Origin: Plantimonas leprariae
GTDB lineage: Bacteria; Pseudomonadota; Alphaproteobacteria; Rhizobiales; Rhizobiaceae
Assembly (NCBI RefSeq): GCF_008802405.1
Contig: NZ_VZDO01000004.1
Coordinates: 124,001 to 188,000, forward strand
Reading direction: 5' to 3'
DNA length: 64,000 nt
Positions within the stretch are counted from its first letter, which is position 1. Each line of letters begins with the position of its first letter. The notes under the pieces were generated by a model that saw only the letters and a program-made list of their open reading frames with translations, had not been told where the DNA came from and ran no database searches. A program made the position numbers and the translations under genes. Below are positions 28,824-38,287 of this stretch, piece by piece.

Positions 28824-30014
28824 ATGACCGCCGATACGCATCCCTTGCACGAGCGGCCGGCCAGGGTTTCCTGGACCAACGATCCCGCGATCCGCGGCAT
28901 CGTCGTCCAGGCCTTGGTCGTCGCCCTGCTGATCGCCTTCGTCTGGTGGATCGCGCACAACGCGGCGGAGAACCTGCGGGCGCTCGGCAAGACGTTCGGC
29001 TTCGGCTTCCTCGAAGGGCGGGCAGGGTTCGACATCGCCCAGAAGCCGGTCGCCTTCACGCCGGACGCATCCTACGCCCGGGCCCTGCTCGTCGGACTGA
29101 CGAACACGTTGATCATCGCGGTCTGCGGCATCGCGATGGCGACCGTGCTCGGCTTCCTCGTCGGCATCGGCAGGCTGTCGCACAACGTGCTGATCCGCGG
29201 GCTTTCCACGACCTATGTGGAAATCTTCCGCAACATCCCGCCGCTGCTCGTCATCATCTTCTGGTACAACGGCGTCCTGTCCGTCCTGCAGCCGCCGCGC
29301 AACCTCCAGCCTTCGTCTCTCGGCGTCTACCTGACGAATCGCGGTCTCCAGACGCCGCGCTTCCTGTTCGAACCGCTCGCCTGGGCGACGCTCGGCGCTC
29401 TCGTCCTCGGCATCGCGCTGACGGTCTTCCTCTCGGCCGCGAACGCGCGCCGTCAGGCCGCGACGGGGCAGCGCCGGCCGATGCTCCTGCCGGCGCTCGG
29501 ATTGATCGTCGGGCTACCCGTGATCGTGTTTCTCGCGACCGGCATTCCGGCGACGCTCGAAATGCCGGCGGCGACGCGCTTCAATCTCGTCGGCGGCTTC
29601 CAGATCGCGCCGGAATTCCTCGCGATGTTCCTGGCGCTGTCGATCTACACCGGTGCTTTCATCGCCGAGATCGTGCGGGCCGGCATCATGGCCGTATCGA
29701 AGGGGCAGACGGAGGCGGCGTCGGCGCTCGGCCTGACCCGCTGGCAGATGCTGCGGCTGGTGATCGTGCCGCAGGCCTTCCGGGTAATCATCCCGCCGCT
29801 CACCAGCCAGTATCTGAACCTGACGAAGAACTCCTCGCTCGGCCTCGCGGTGGGCTATGCCGATCTCGTCGCGGTCGGCAACACGGTGCTCAACCAGTCC
29901 AGCCGCTCGATCGAGATCGTCGCGGTCTGGATCGCCGCCTACCTGACGATCAGCCTGATCGTTTCCTTAGCCATGAACATCTTCAACGCCCGCATGGCGT
30001 TGGTCGAGCGCTAG
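28824..30014 (+). CDS. aapQ: General L-amino acid ABC transporter permease AapQ
   Basis: Inner-membrane permease of the His/Glu/Gln/Arg family, 396 residues. A long N-terminal part with one helix (AIRGIVVQALVVALLIAFVW) precedes the periplasmic loop and the core. Family blocks are LLVGLTNTLIIAVCGIAMAT, EIFRNIPPLLVIIFWYNGVL and the C-terminal EAA loop GQTEAASALGLTRWQMLRLV (residues about 292-311). The start follows GAGGAAG. The next gene begins nine bases after its stop. Length agrees with other AapQ proteins. Confidence 0.92.
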   Translation: MTADTHPLHERPARVSWTNDPAIRGIVVQALVVALLIAFVWWIAHNAAENLRALGKTFGFGFLEGRAGFDIAQKPVAFTPDASYARALLVGLTNTLIIAVCGIAMATVLGFLVGIGRLSHNVLIRGLSTTYVEIFRNIPPLLVIIFWYNGVLSVLQPPRNLQPSSLGVYLTNRGLQTPRFLFEPLAWATLGALVLGIALTVFLSAANARRQAATGQRRPMLLPALGLIVGLPVIVFLATGIPATLEMPAATRFNLVGGFQIAPEFLAMFLALSIYTGAFIAEIVRAGIMAVSKGQTEAASALGLTRWQMLRLVIVPQAFRVIIPPLTSQYLNLTKNSSLGLAVGYADLVAVGNTVLNQSSRSIEIVAVWIAAYLTISLIVSLAMNIFNARMALVER

Positions 30015-30023
30015 GGGCCCGCG

Positions 30024-31523
30024 ATGGAAGAGCAGGTCGCGGGCTATGTCGCCGATCAGCCGAAGCTGCCGCTGCCGCCGCCGGCGAGCGAGGTCGGCTT
30101 CGGGGCGCGGCTGCGCCGCAGCCTCTTTGCGACGCCGACCGACGCGATCCTGACGGTTCTCGCAGCGCTGCTGATCCTCTATGTCGGCTGGAACCTCGCA
30201 CAGTGGGCACTCGTCCACGCAGCCTTCGCCGGCGCCGACCGCACGGCCTGCGTCCCGGCCGGGGCTGAGGAGAGCGGCGCCTGCTGGGCCTTCGTCCGTG
30301 CCCGCTTCGCGCAGTTCATGTACGGCCTTTACCCGGTGGAGGAGCGCTGGCGGATCGACATCCTCGCGCTGGTCCTCGTCGCGCTCGTCGCGGCCATCGC
30401 CGTCCCGCGCGTGCCGTTCAAGCGGCTGAACGCGATCCTCCTTCTCGCCGTCTATCCGGTCGTGGCGCTGGTGCTTCTGACCGGCGGCCGGTTCCTGTTC
30501 GGCGGCGCGGCGATCGCGCTGCTCTTCGCCCTCGCCGCGGTGGTGACGCTCGTCATCGCCAGCGGGCAGATCGGCTTCCGCTGGAGCGATCCGCTGATCC
30601 GGGCGGCGCGTCTCCTCGTCGTCTTCGCCTTCGCCGCGCTGGTCGCCTCGGCCACCACCGACTTCGACCAGCGTCTTTTCCTGAACCAGAGGTTCGACAC
30701 CGCGACGCTGGCGGCCTTCCTCGCCTCGCTGCTTGCCGTAGCGCTGACGATCGCGGCGGCGTTCCGGAATGCCGACCTTCGTGCGGGCGCGCCGTCGCTG
30801 GCGATCCCGCTGGCGGCGCTCCTCGCCGCGCTTGCCTTCCTCACCGCCGATCTGGGTCTTGCGCCCGTGCGCACCAACTACTGGGGCGGCCTCAGCCTGA
30901 CGCTGGTCGTCGCGTTGACCGGCATCGCGGCGTCGTTTCCGCTCGGCATCCTGCTCGCGCTCGGGCGCCGCTCCACCATGCCGGCCGTGCGCATCCTCTG
31001 CATCATCTTCATCGAGTTCTGGCGCGGCATTCCGCTGATCACCGTCCTGATCATGGCGCAGTTCATGCTGCCGCTGTTCCTGCCGAGCGGCGTGACGATC
31101 AACGAGCTCCTGCGTGCGCTGGTCGGCGTGTCGCTGTTCTCCGCCGCGTACATGGCGGAGGTCATCCGCGGCGGCCTGCAGGCGATCCCGAAGGGGCAGT
31201 ACGAGGGAGCCGACTCGCTCGGCCTCGGCTACTGGCAGAAGATGCGGATGATCGTGCTGCCGCAGGCGCTGCGGCTGGTCATTCCCGGCATCGTCAACAC
31301 GTTCATCGGCCTGTTCAAGGACACGACGCTCGTTTCCGTGATCGGCCTCGCCGACTTCCTCGGTGCGGTCCGGCGCGGCTTCTCGGACCCGACCTGGATC
31401 ACCGAGCAGACCGCCGCCTCGGGTCTCGTCTTCGCCGCCTTCCTCTATTGGGTCTTCTGCTTCTCGATGTCGCGCTATTCCATCTTCATGGAACGGCGGC
31501 TCGATACCGGGCACAAACGCTAG
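30024..31523 (+). CDS. aapM: General L-amino acid ABC transporter permease AapM, enlarged
   Basis: Second permease of the Aap system. The start has AapM blocks ([45 protein letters not shown]) and the C-terminal half is typical ([60 protein letters not shown] and the ending [10 protein letters not shown]). At 499 residues it is about 110 longer than the AapM proteins I recall (about 384). The surplus falls between about residues 155 and 285 and is mostly hydrophobic, adding perhaps four helices. The reading frame is continuous and compositionally like its neighbours. Confidence 0.9.
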   Translation: MEEQVAGYVADQPKLPLPPPASEVGFGARLRRSLFATPTDAILTVLAALLILYVGWNLAQWALVHAAFAGADRTACVPAGAEESGACWAFVRARFAQFMYGLYPVEERWRIDILALVLVALVAAIAVPRVPFKRLNAILLLAVYPVVALVLLTGGRFLFGGAAIALLFALAAVVTLVIASGQIGFRWSDPLIRAARLLVVFAFAALVASATTDFDQRLFLNQRFDTATLAAFLASLLAVALTIAAAFRNADLRAGAPSLAIPLAALLAALAFLTADLGLAPVRTNYWGGLSLTLVVALTGIAASFPLGILLALGRRSTMPAVRILCIIFIEFWRGIPLITVLIMAQFMLPLFLPSGVTINELLRALVGVSLFSAAYMAEVIRGGLQAIPKGQYEGADSLGLGYWQKMRMIVLPQALRLVIPGIVNTFIGLFKDTTLVSVIGLADFLGAVRRGFSDPTWITEQTAASGLVFAAFLYWVFCFSMSRYSIFMERRLDTGHKR

Positions 31524-31533
31524 GATTTCTCCC

Positions 31534-32340
31534 ATGTCGCTCGAAACCAACGTCCAGGAAGCGACCGCCCCGGCGGCGGCGGCGCGCGCTCCGCGCACCC
31601 TGTCCTCTGAGGTCGCGGTGGAACTCGCCGACGTCAACAAGTGGTACGGCGAGTTCCACGTCTTGCGCGACGTGAACCTTCGCGTCCGGCGCGGCGAGCG
31701 GATCGTCGTCTGTGGGCCGTCCGGCTCCGGCAAGTCGACGATGATCCGCTGCATCAACCGGCTGGAGGAGCATCAGAAGGGCCGGATCGTCGTCGACGGC
31801 ATCGAGCTCACCAGCGACCTGAAGAAGATCGACGAGGTGCGCCGCGAGGTCGGCATGGTGTTCCAGCACTTCAACCTCTTTCCGCACCTGACCATCCTCG
31901 AGAACTGCACGCTCGCGCCGATCTGGGTGCGCAAGATGCCGAAGAAGAAGGCCGAGGAAGTCGCGATGCACTTCCTGAAGCGGGTGCGCATCCCGGAGCA
32001 GGCGAACAAGTATCCAGGCCAGCTTTCCGGCGGTCAGCAGCAGCGGGTCGCGATCGCCCGCTCGCTCTGCATGAACCCGAAGGTGATGCTGTTCGACGAG
32101 CCGACCTCGGCGCTCGATCCCGAGATGATCAAGGAAGTGCTGGACGTGATGGTCGGGCTGGCCAACGAAGGCATGACGATGATCTGCGTCACGCACGAGA
32201 TGGCCTTCGCGCGGCAGGTCGCCGACCGCGTCATCTTCATGGATGCCGGCCAGATCGTCGAGCAGAACGAGCCGGAAGCCTTCTTCCGCAACCCGCAGCA
32301 CGAGCGCACCAAACTCTTCCTCAGCCAGATCCTGCACTGA
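31534..32340 (+). CDS. aapP: General L-amino acid ABC transporter ATPase AapP
   Basis: ATP-binding subunit energising AapQM, 268 residues. It has Walker [11 protein letters not shown]-loop [17 protein letters not shown], signature [15 protein letters not shown], Walker [16 protein letters not shown] and H-loop [20 protein letters not shown] 25-residue Ala-rich N-terminal leader precedes the ATPase domain. The ATG at 31534 is 10 bases after aapM. It is the last gene of the operon; a hairpin follows the stop. Confidence 0.93.
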   Translation: MSLETNVQEATAPAAAARAPRTLSSEVAVELADVNKWYGEFHVLRDVNLRVRRGERIVVCGPSGSGKSTMIRCINRLEEHQKGRIVVDGIELTSDLKKIDEVRREVGMVFQHFNLFPHLTILENCTLAPIWVRKMPKKKAEEVAMHFLKRVRIPEQANKYPGQLSGGQQQRVAIARSLCMNPKVMLFDEPTSALDPEMIKEVLDVMVGLANEGMTMICVTHEMAFARQVADRVIFMDAGQIVEQNEPEAFFRNPQHERTKLFLSQILH

Positions 32341-32357
32341 TCGGAGAGAGGATCGAA

Positions 32358-32386
32358 GGCCGGCGACGGGTAAACCGCCGCCGGCC
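32358..32386. terminator. Hairpin between convergent aapP and ompA-like genes
   Basis: GGCCGGCG-A-CGG-GTAAA-CCG-C-CGCCGGCC forms an 11-bp stem with one internal mismatch. It fills the 57-base gap between two convergent stop codons, the usual place for a bidirectional terminator. Neither side has a run of T residues, so efficiency is doubtful. Confidence 0.45.
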
Positions 32387-32397
32387 TCCCGTCCGCG

Positions 32398-34653
32398 TCA
32401 GCGACCCGAGGTCTCGACCGGCTTCACCAGCGCCGTGATGCGCCGGACGGTGACACGCCGGTTCTCGCGGTTCTCGCCTTCGGTGTTCACCTTCAGCTCC
32501 TGCTCGCCGTAGCCCTGCGTCACGAGATTCTCGGCCGGCACGTCGAAGTACTGGGTGAGGGCGCTCGCCACCGACTCCGCCCGCTTGTCGGACAGGACGA
32601 GGTTCGCCTCCGGGCTGCCGACGGCGTCGGTGTGGCCTTCGATCAGGAAGGTCTCGCCGGGATTGGCCTTCACGACCTTGTCGATCGCTTCCGCCAGACC
32701 CTGCAGCTTGTCGACCTGATCCTGCAGGATGGTCGCGGAGGCGAAGTCGAAGTTGATCGTCGCGAGATCGATGCGGCGCACCTTCTCGCGGATGCGGGGT
32801 GAGCGGCGCACCTCGTCGATCGAGTAGATCCGCTCCACCGTTTCCACCGGCGGCGCGACGAGCGTGTTGTAGTAGAGTTGCTCGTCGGGCTCGTCCGTGT
32901 CGACCACGTACTCGTCCTCCGGGATGTCGACGCGCACCGGCGGCAGGTCGCGGCCCGGATCCTCGAAATAGTCCGGCCGCCGTTCGTCGGCCGAGTCCGG
33001 ATCGTAGAACAGGACCACTTCGCGGCCATCCGGCATGACGCGCGAGCGCTGGATCACGTCGCCGTAGCGGTTGGTGACCGTCACGATCTGCACACCGTTC
33101 TCCTTGACGATGGTGTCGCGCGTGCGGCCACGCGGCAGGCGCTCGCTGTACTGCTCGCGCGAGCCCTTTTCGAGCCGATCGTCGTCGTTCGAGCGGATGA
33201 AGTATCCGGCCGTCGCACCCGCCACGGCGCCGGCGACCGCCGCCGCGCCGAGGCTGAGGATCTGCCGGTCGCCGTCCCGCTTCACCACCTTCGCGTCCGG
33301 CGGCAGTTCGTAGCGCGGTGCTTCCCGGATGCGCTCGCCGCGCTCGCGGGTGATCGGCTGCACGTCGACCGGCGTCTGCAGCGTCTGCACGCGGGCGTCG
33401 CTCTGGTCGATCCGGCCCGGCTGGACCGGCGCGGTCTGTATGTCGGCCGGCACGGGCTGCGGCGCGGGCGTCGCGGAAGCGGCGGGTGCTCCAGCCGCGG
33501 TCGGCGCGGCCGGGGCGGTGGTACCGGCGGCAGGTGCCTGCGCCGGAGCGCGCTGCCCGGGCGCTAGCGGCTGCGCCGTTCCGGGAACGGCGGTGGTCGC
33601 ATCCGGCGCGCCGGGCTGCGCCGAGGCGTTCGGGGCGGCGGTGGCGGGAGCGGCAGGCGTGCCGGGCGTCGCGGGCTGCGCCGGCACCTCGCCGGTCGGA
33701 GCGGCGGCGTTGCCGGAGCGCGGTGCACTGGCATCCGGGGTCGTCGCCGGAGCGGCGGTTTCGGCGGGAGCGGCACGCGTCGCCGAGCCCGGCTTGGCCG
33801 GTGCCTTTTCCGGCGCGGGTGCCGCTTCACCGGCCTGTTCGCGCTGCCGCTGGCGGCGCTGCGAGCCGGGCTGCCCCTCCGGCGCTTGCGGTTCGGCGGG
33901 TTGCGTGGTGGCCGCAGACGGCTCGGCCGGCTGCGCAGCCGTCACGGGTGCCTCAGCCGGCTCGGTCTTCTGGCGGCGGCCGGCAGGTCGTTGTTTGGTT
34001 TCGCCCTCGGCCGGACTCGCGGCCGTTGGCTCGGCAGGGGCTTCCGATGCCGCGCCGGGCTGCTGTTCCTGCCGGTTCCGGCCGTTGCGGCGCGGCGCTT
34101 GCTCGCCGCTCTCGCTGGCTGCGCCCGCGGCTCCGCTCGTCTCGCCTTCGGCCGGTTGCGGGCGCTTGCGCCGCTGCGGTGCGGCGTCGGGATCGGCTGC
34201 GGCCGCTCCGCTGGTTTCCGCCTCGCCCGCGGCGGTCGCCGCGGGTGCTTCCTTGCGCTGACGGCGCGGCGAGGGTTGTTCGGCGTCCGAGGCCGCCGCG
34301 CCGGTTTGCGCCGAAGGCTCCGCGTTTTCGGCTGCGCCCCGCTGCCGGCGCGCCGGCTGCTCGCTCTCGCCCTGTTCGGCCTGCGCCTTCCGGCGCTGCT
34401 TCGGCTGCGCTTCGCCGCCTTCCGCGCTGCCGGCCTCGCCGGCTTCGGGCTGCGCCTGACGGGTCTGGCGACGCGGCTTGACCGGCGCTTCGCCCGCCGC
34501 TCCACCCCCGGCCTCGGCGCCGGGCTCTTCCGCCTGTGCGAGGCGGATCGCACCCGGCTGCGCGGCGAGCGCGAAGGTCGGGCCGGTCAGCGTCGTCGAC
34601 GCGGCGAGCATGGCGGTGAAGAGGAAGCGGGTCGGCTTATCGGTGATCGGCAT
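32398..34653 (-). CDS. OmpA-family outer-membrane protein with long disordered region
   Basis: Envelope protein of 751 residues. The start at 34653 gives a signal peptide (FLFTAMLAASTTLTGPTFALA). Residues about 40-275 are Ala/Glu/Gln-rich with eight basic clusters (for example KPRRQTR, KQRRK, PRRQRK, QRRQRQR). Residues about 275-430 are an Ala/Pro/Thr linker. A glycine-zipper segment (LGAAAVAGAVAGATAGYFIR) follows near residue 500. The C-terminal OmpA domain (about 635-745) has TINFDFASATILQDQVDKL, IEGHTDAVGSPEANLVLSDK and the peptidoglycan-binding NRRVTVRR. It should anchor to peptidoglycan. Upstream in-frame codons beyond 34653 run antisense into the next gene and are excluded. Confidence 0.85.
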   Translation of the reverse strand: MPITDKPTRFLFTAMLAASTTLTGPTFALAAQPGAIRLAQAEEPGAEAGGGAAGEAPVKPRRQTRQAQPEAGEAGSAEGGEAQPKQRRKAQAEQGESEQPARRQRGAAENAEPSAQTGAAASDAEQPSPRRQRKEAPAATAAGEAETSGAAAADPDAAPQRRKRPQPAEGETSGAAGAASESGEQAPRRNGRNRQEQQPGAASEAPAEPTAASPAEGETKQRPAGRRQKTEPAEAPVTAAQPAEPSAATTQPAEPQAPEGQPGSQRRQRQREQAGEAAPAPEKAPAKPGSATRAAPAETAAPATTPDASAPRSGNAAAPTGEVPAQPATPGTPAAPATAAPNASAQPGAPDATTAVPGTAQPLAPGQRAPAQAPAAGTTAPAAPTAAGAPAASATPAPQPVPADIQTAPVQPGRIDQSDARVQTLQTPVDVQPITRERGERIREAPRYELPPDAKVVKRDGDRQILSLGAAAVAGAVAGATAGYFIRSNDDDRLEKGSREQYSERLPRGRTRDTIVKENGVQIVTVTNRYGDVIQRSRVMPDGREVVLFYDPDSADERRPDYFEDPGRDLPPVRVDIPEDEYVVDTDEPDEQLYYNTLVAPPVETVERIYSIDEVRRSPRIREKVRRIDLATINFDFASATILQDQVDKLQGLAEAIDKVVKANPGETFLIEGHTDAVGSPEANLVLSDKRAESVASALTQYFDVPAENLVTQGYGEQELKVNTEGENRENRRVTVRRITALVKPVETSGR

Positions 34654-34765
34654 GTTCCATCCTGGAAGGAAAGCAGTCCCTTGCTTTCTCGGACCCCTGA
34701 CGCCGTCGGGGCGATGCGCGCCAGATAGGTGCCCGGCGCGGCACAGGAAGGGCAGACGCTCGCGA

Positions 34766-35890
34766 TCAGGCGTCGTCCGGCGTCCAGTCGTAGAGCCAGC
34801 CGAGGTCGCGGAGCAGCGACGCTTCCGACCGCGCGCGCAGCACGAGGTTCCGGCCGAGGGCGAACGGGAAGGGCAGATGGTACACCATGCGGTGGAACGC
34901 GACTCGCCGCCGGACCCGCTGCCAGCGCGGGCGGCGCACGGCCTCGAAGCGCTGCCACGCGGCAGCGGCGTCCTCCGCTCGCGCGAGGCATTCGGCGGCG
35001 ACGAAGCCGTCCTCGATCGCCAGCGCCGCACCCTGCGCCGCGTAGGGCGGCATGGCGTGCGCCGCATCGCCGACGAGCAGCAGGCCCGGCGGATCGCCCG
35101 GCCGACGCGGCCGGTCGGAGGCGGCGAGCGGCCAGGGCGTCGCTTGGTCGAGCGCTTCGGAGATCCGATGGAGGAAAGGATCGGCACCGACGAGAAGCCT
35201 GCGCGAATTTCCGGCCTTCTCAGGCACGGCTACGACGACGTTGATCCGTCCGCCACGATCCACGGGATAGGCGACGACATGGCAGCGTGGGCCGAGCCAT
35301 GCCGTGATGCCGGACAGCGGCTCCCGCCCCTCCGCCCCGAGCGTCAGCCGCCAGGCGACGTCATCGGTCGGCTCGGCGGCGGGGTGGCCGAAGGCCGACG
35401 CGATCTCCGACCGCACGCCGTCCGCGGCGATCACGACGCCGGTCGCCACCTCGCCGTCGGAAAAGGAAAGGACGGTATGGGTCCCGTCCTGTCTGGCCGC
35501 GACGAGCTCGGAACCGAGATGGAGGCGGATCGACGCCGTCGCCGTCACGGCATCGAGAAGCACGCGCTGCAGGTGGGCGCGCGTCAGGGAAAGGTACGGC
35601 GTCCCGTCGCTTCCGAGCACCGGCACATTGGCGAGCCGACGGCCGGTGCGAAGGTCGCGCAGCGTGACTTCGCGGGCTTCCACCGCTCGCTCCCGCAGCG
35701 CCGAGAGGAGGCCGAGCCGGTCGAGCACCCGCAGCGCGTTCGGCGAAAGCTGGATGCCCGCGCCGATCTCGTCCAGCCGCTCCGCCTGCTCGTGGAGGTC
35801 GACGGCAAAGCCGCACCGGGCGAGGGCGAGGGAAGCCGCGAGGCCGGCGATCCCCGCCCCGACGACCGCAACGGGCTGCGCCGGCCTCAT
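34766..35890 (-). CDS. FAD-dependent monooxygenase (salicylate hydroxylase-like)
   Basis: Class A flavoprotein hydroxylase of 374 residues. The Rossmann GxGxxG motif is VVGAGIAGLAASLALARCGF at the N-terminus. The DG fingerprint is VVIAADGVRSEIASAFG and the GD motif is GLLLVGDAAHAMPPYAAQGA. Members hydroxylate aromatic compounds with NAD(P)H and O2. The substrate is unknown and no aromatic-degradation genes are adjacent. Genes of this type are often found next to the CHCC zinc-finger gene, as here, 19 bases away and in the same direction. Confidence 0.82.
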   Translation of the reverse strand: MRPAQPVAVVGAGIAGLAASLALARCGFAVDLHEQAERLDEIGAGIQLSPNALRVLDRLGLLSALRERAVEAREVTLRDLRTGRRLANVPVLGSDGTPYLSLTRAHLQRVLLDAVTATASIRLHLGSELVAARQDGTHTVLSFSDGEVATGVVIAADGVRSEIASAFGHPAAEPTDDVAWRLTLGAEGREPLSGITAWLGPRCHVVAYPVDRGGRINVVVAVPEKAGNSRRLLVGADPFLHRISEALDQATPWPLAASDRPRRPGDPPGLLLVGDAAHAMPPYAAQGAALAIEDGFVAAECLARAEDAAAAWQRFEAVRRPRWQRVRRRVAFHRMVYHLPFPFALGRNLVLRARSEASLLRDLGWLYDWTPDDA

Positions 35891-35909
35891 CGGGCGACGA
35901 CGGGAACCT

Positions 35910-36155
35910 TCAGGTCGCGCGCTCCTCGAACAGGCAGCCGGCCGGGCGGGTTTCGGCGGCCTTCAGCGACGGATCGATGCGGTAGAGGGTCGAACAATAG
36001 CCGCAGACCTTCTCGCCTTCGTCGCCCATGTCGAGATAGACGTGCGGATGGTCGAACGGCGCGGACGCGCCCGTGCACATAAATTCGGTGACGCCGATCT
36101 CGATGACGTCGTAGCCACCGTCGTTCTGGAAGTGCGGGATGAGGTGGTCGGCCAT
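35910..36155 (-). CDS. CHCC-type zinc-finger protein (NDUFS6-like)
   Basis: Protein of 81 residues with the zf-CHCC arrangement: C27, H36/H38 (FDHPHVYLDMG), C51 and C54 (VCGYCSTLYRID). The family is shared by alphaproteobacteria and the mitochondrial complex I subunit NDUFS6, where the site binds zinc. The role in bacteria is not firmly known; assistance to complex I is plausible. The start MADHLIPHFQNDGG at 36155 is the family start. It precedes the monooxygenase gene in the same direction. Confidence 0.88.
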   Translation of the reverse strand: MADHLIPHFQNDGGYDVIEIGVTEFMCTGASAPFDHPHVYLDMGDEGEKVCGYCSTLYRIDPSLKAAETRPAGCLFEERAT

Positions 36156-36267
36156 TCGAGGCTCCGGCGGTTGGTCGCGATGGGTTCTATCCGCGCGCAG
36201 GCCGGAAGAACAGGGGAAGCCGCGGGTCCGCATGGTCTCCGGGCTGGAACAAAGGATCGAGCGGGCG

Positions 36268-37032
36268 ATGGATGTCTTCGAGAACGACGGATTGCGCCTT
36301 GCCTTCCTCGATGAGGGCGATCCGGCCGCGCCCGCCGTGTTGCTGATCCACGGCTTCGCATCCTCCATGCGGGTGAACTGGATCGAGCCGGGCTGGGTGC
36401 AGACGCTTGCCGGTGCGGGCTATCGTGTCCTCGCCTTCGATCATCGCGGTCACGGCGGCAGCGACAAGCCGCGCGAGCCGGCCGCCTACACGCCGGAGAA
36501 GATGGCGGGCGATGCGCATGCACTCCTGGCGCGCCGCTCGGTCGAGCGGGCCGCGCTGTTCGGCTATTCGATGGGCGCGCGGGTCGCCGCCTTCGCGGCG
36601 CTGGAAACGCCGGAGCCGTTCCCCGCGCTGGTGTTCGGCGGCCTCGGCGACGGGCTCGTGCGCGGCGTCGGCGATTGGGATCCGATCGCCGCAGCGCTGC
36701 TTGCCGACTCGCTCGACGATGTGACGCACGAGCGCGGCCGCATGTTCCGCGCCTTCGCCGACCGGACGCGCAGCGACCGGCGCGCTCTCGCCGCCTGCAT
36801 CACGACGTCGCGGCGGGAACTGTCCCCGGCCGATGTGGGCCGCATCGCGCAGCCGACGCTGATCGGCGTCGGAACCAAGGACGATATCGCCGGCTCCGCC
36901 ACCGAGCTCGCCGCGATGATGCCGAACGCAACGGCCTTCGCCATTTCGGGGCGTGACCACATGCTGGCGGTGGGCGATCGCGCCTTCAAGGCGGAAGTGC
37001 TGCGTTTCCTGGCGAACAGCTACGTGCGATAG
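36268..37032 (+). CDS. Alpha/beta-hydrolase
   Basis: Hydrolase of 254 residues. The oxyanion region is LLIHGFASSMRVNWI, the nucleophile Ser lies in FGYSMGARVAAFAAL, the Asp is in GTKDDIAGSA and the His in ISGRDHMLAVGD. All three catalytic residues are therefore present. Probable esterase or lipase; substrate unknown. The ATG at 36268 is chosen because it gives the usual N-terminus (MDVFENDGLRLAFLDEG); an ATG at 36233 would add 12 residues. It is divergent from the CHCC gene and precedes cysE. Confidence 0.82.
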   Translation: MDVFENDGLRLAFLDEGDPAAPAVLLIHGFASSMRVNWIEPGWVQTLAGAGYRVLAFDHRGHGGSDKPREPAAYTPEKMAGDAHALLARRSVERAALFGYSMGARVAAFAALETPEPFPALVFGGLGDGLVRGVGDWDPIAAALLADSLDDVTHERGRMFRAFADRTRSDRRALAACITTSRRELSPADVGRIAQPTLIGVGTKDDIAGSATELAAMMPNATAFAISGRDHMLAVGDRAFKAEVLRFLANSYVR

Positions 37033-37135
37033 CGATTTTCCTTTAAGCTGCGGCGTTGCAGGTCGATTGTTCCAAGAGGAGCGGCGGCCTATCTAGCGGC
37101 TACGAACTGGCGCAGTGCGGGAGGATACGTCGTTC

Positions 37136-37963
37136 ATGAGTGCAGCGAACCGCGCCTCGCACGACCACCTGAAAGCGGTCGACCCGATCTGGGAGAATGT
37201 GCGCGGAGAGGCGCTCGCCGCCAGCGAGAACGAGCCCGCGCTCGCCGGCTTCTTCTATTCGGCGGTCCTCAACCATTCGAGCCTGGAGGCCGCCGTCACC
37301 TATCGCGTGTCGCAGCGGCTGCATCATGCCGACGTGCCGGCGGCGCTGATCGCGCAGGCCTTCGACCAGTTCCTCGCGCCGGAAGCGGAATGGCGCGACT
37401 CGCTGCGCGCCGACCTTCGCGCGGTGTTCGATCGTGATCCGGCCTGCTCGCGGTTCATCGAGGCGCTCCTGTACTTCAAGGGCTTCCACGCCATCCAGAC
37501 GCACCGCTTGGCGCACCGGCTGCTGCGCGAGGGGCGGCGCGACTTCGCGCTCTACCTCCAGTCGCGGTCGTCGAGCGTCTTCCAGACCGACATCAATCCC
37601 GCCGCCAGGATGGGGCGCGGCATCTTCCTCGACCATGCGACGAGCATCGTCATCGGCGAGACGGCTGCGATCGGCGACGACGTGTCGATCCTGCAGGGCG
37701 TCACCCTCGGCGGCACGGGCAAGGAAACCGGCGACCGGCATCCCAAGATCGACAGCGGTGTGCTGATCGGGGCGGGGGCCAAGGTGCTCGGCAACATCCG
37801 GGTCGGCAAGTGCGCGAAGATCGCCGCCGGCTCGGTGGTGCTGAAGCCGGTGCCGCCTTGCTCCACTGTCGCCGGGGTGCCGGCGCGCGTCATCGGCACG
37901 GTGGAGGATTGCGGCGGCGAGCCGGCGCGGGCGATGAACCAGATGTTCGACCGTCCGGAATGA
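37136..37963 (+). CDS. cysE: Serine O-acetyltransferase
   Basis: Cytosolic enzyme that makes O-acetylserine from serine and acetyl-CoA, the committed step of cysteine synthesis. It has 275 residues. An N-terminal helical domain (DPIWENVRGEALAASENEPA) is followed by the left-handed beta-helix with hexapeptide repeats. The catalytic region is FLDHATSIVIGETAAIGDD and the CoA/serine site includes LGGTGKETGDRHPKI. The C-terminal tail (FDRPE) is where feedback inhibition and cysteine synthase binding usually occur, though it lacks the terminal Ile of E. coli CysE. GGGAGG precedes the ATG at 37136; a GTG at 37115 is an alternative. Confidence 0.92.
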   Translation: MSAANRASHDHLKAVDPIWENVRGEALAASENEPALAGFFYSAVLNHSSLEAAVTYRVSQRLHHADVPAALIAQAFDQFLAPEAEWRDSLRADLRAVFDRDPACSRFIEALLYFKGFHAIQTHRLAHRLLREGRRDFALYLQSRSSSVFQTDINPAARMGRGIFLDHATSIVIGETAAIGDDVSILQGVTLGGTGKETGDRHPKIDSGVLIGAGAKVLGNIRVGKCAKIAAGSVVLKPVPPCSTVAGVPARVIGTVEDCGGEPARAMNQMFDRPE

Positions 37964-38072
37964 CCTGCCGGCGGTCCGGCGGCCCGGATATGGGCCGAAA
38001 CGTCGCCGCCGGGAAGATTCGATATTCGCGGGGCACGCTCTAGCTTCCGGCGCGCATACCCAGGAGCGCCAC

Positions 38073-38282
38073 GTGAAGCCCGACGAAATCCGCAAGCTCG
38101 AGACCTACCTGAAGACGCTGTTCAAGGGGTCGGACATCAAGGTCCGCGCTCTGCCGCGGAAGGCGGACTCCGGCGAAGTCTATGTGGGCGAGGAGTTCAT
38201 CGGCACGGTTTCGAAGGATACCGACGAAGGCGAGACCTCATATCACGTGACGATCTCGATCCTCGACGTCGACCTCGATTAG
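38073..38282 (+). CDS. DUF3126 family protein
   Basis: Small protein of 69 residues with the family pattern IRKLETYLKTLFKGSDIKVR and GEVYVGEEFIGTVSKDTDEGE. The start is GTG at 38073, preceded by CAGGAGCG. The function is unknown. It follows cysE by about 110 bases, a neighbourhood often seen in Hyphomicrobiales. It is convergent with the BTLCP gene, five bases away. Confidence 0.85.
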   Translation: MKPDEIRKLETYLKTLFKGSDIKVRALPRKADSGEVYVGEEFIGTVSKDTDEGETSYHVTISILDVDLD

Positions 38283-38287
38283 CCGCT

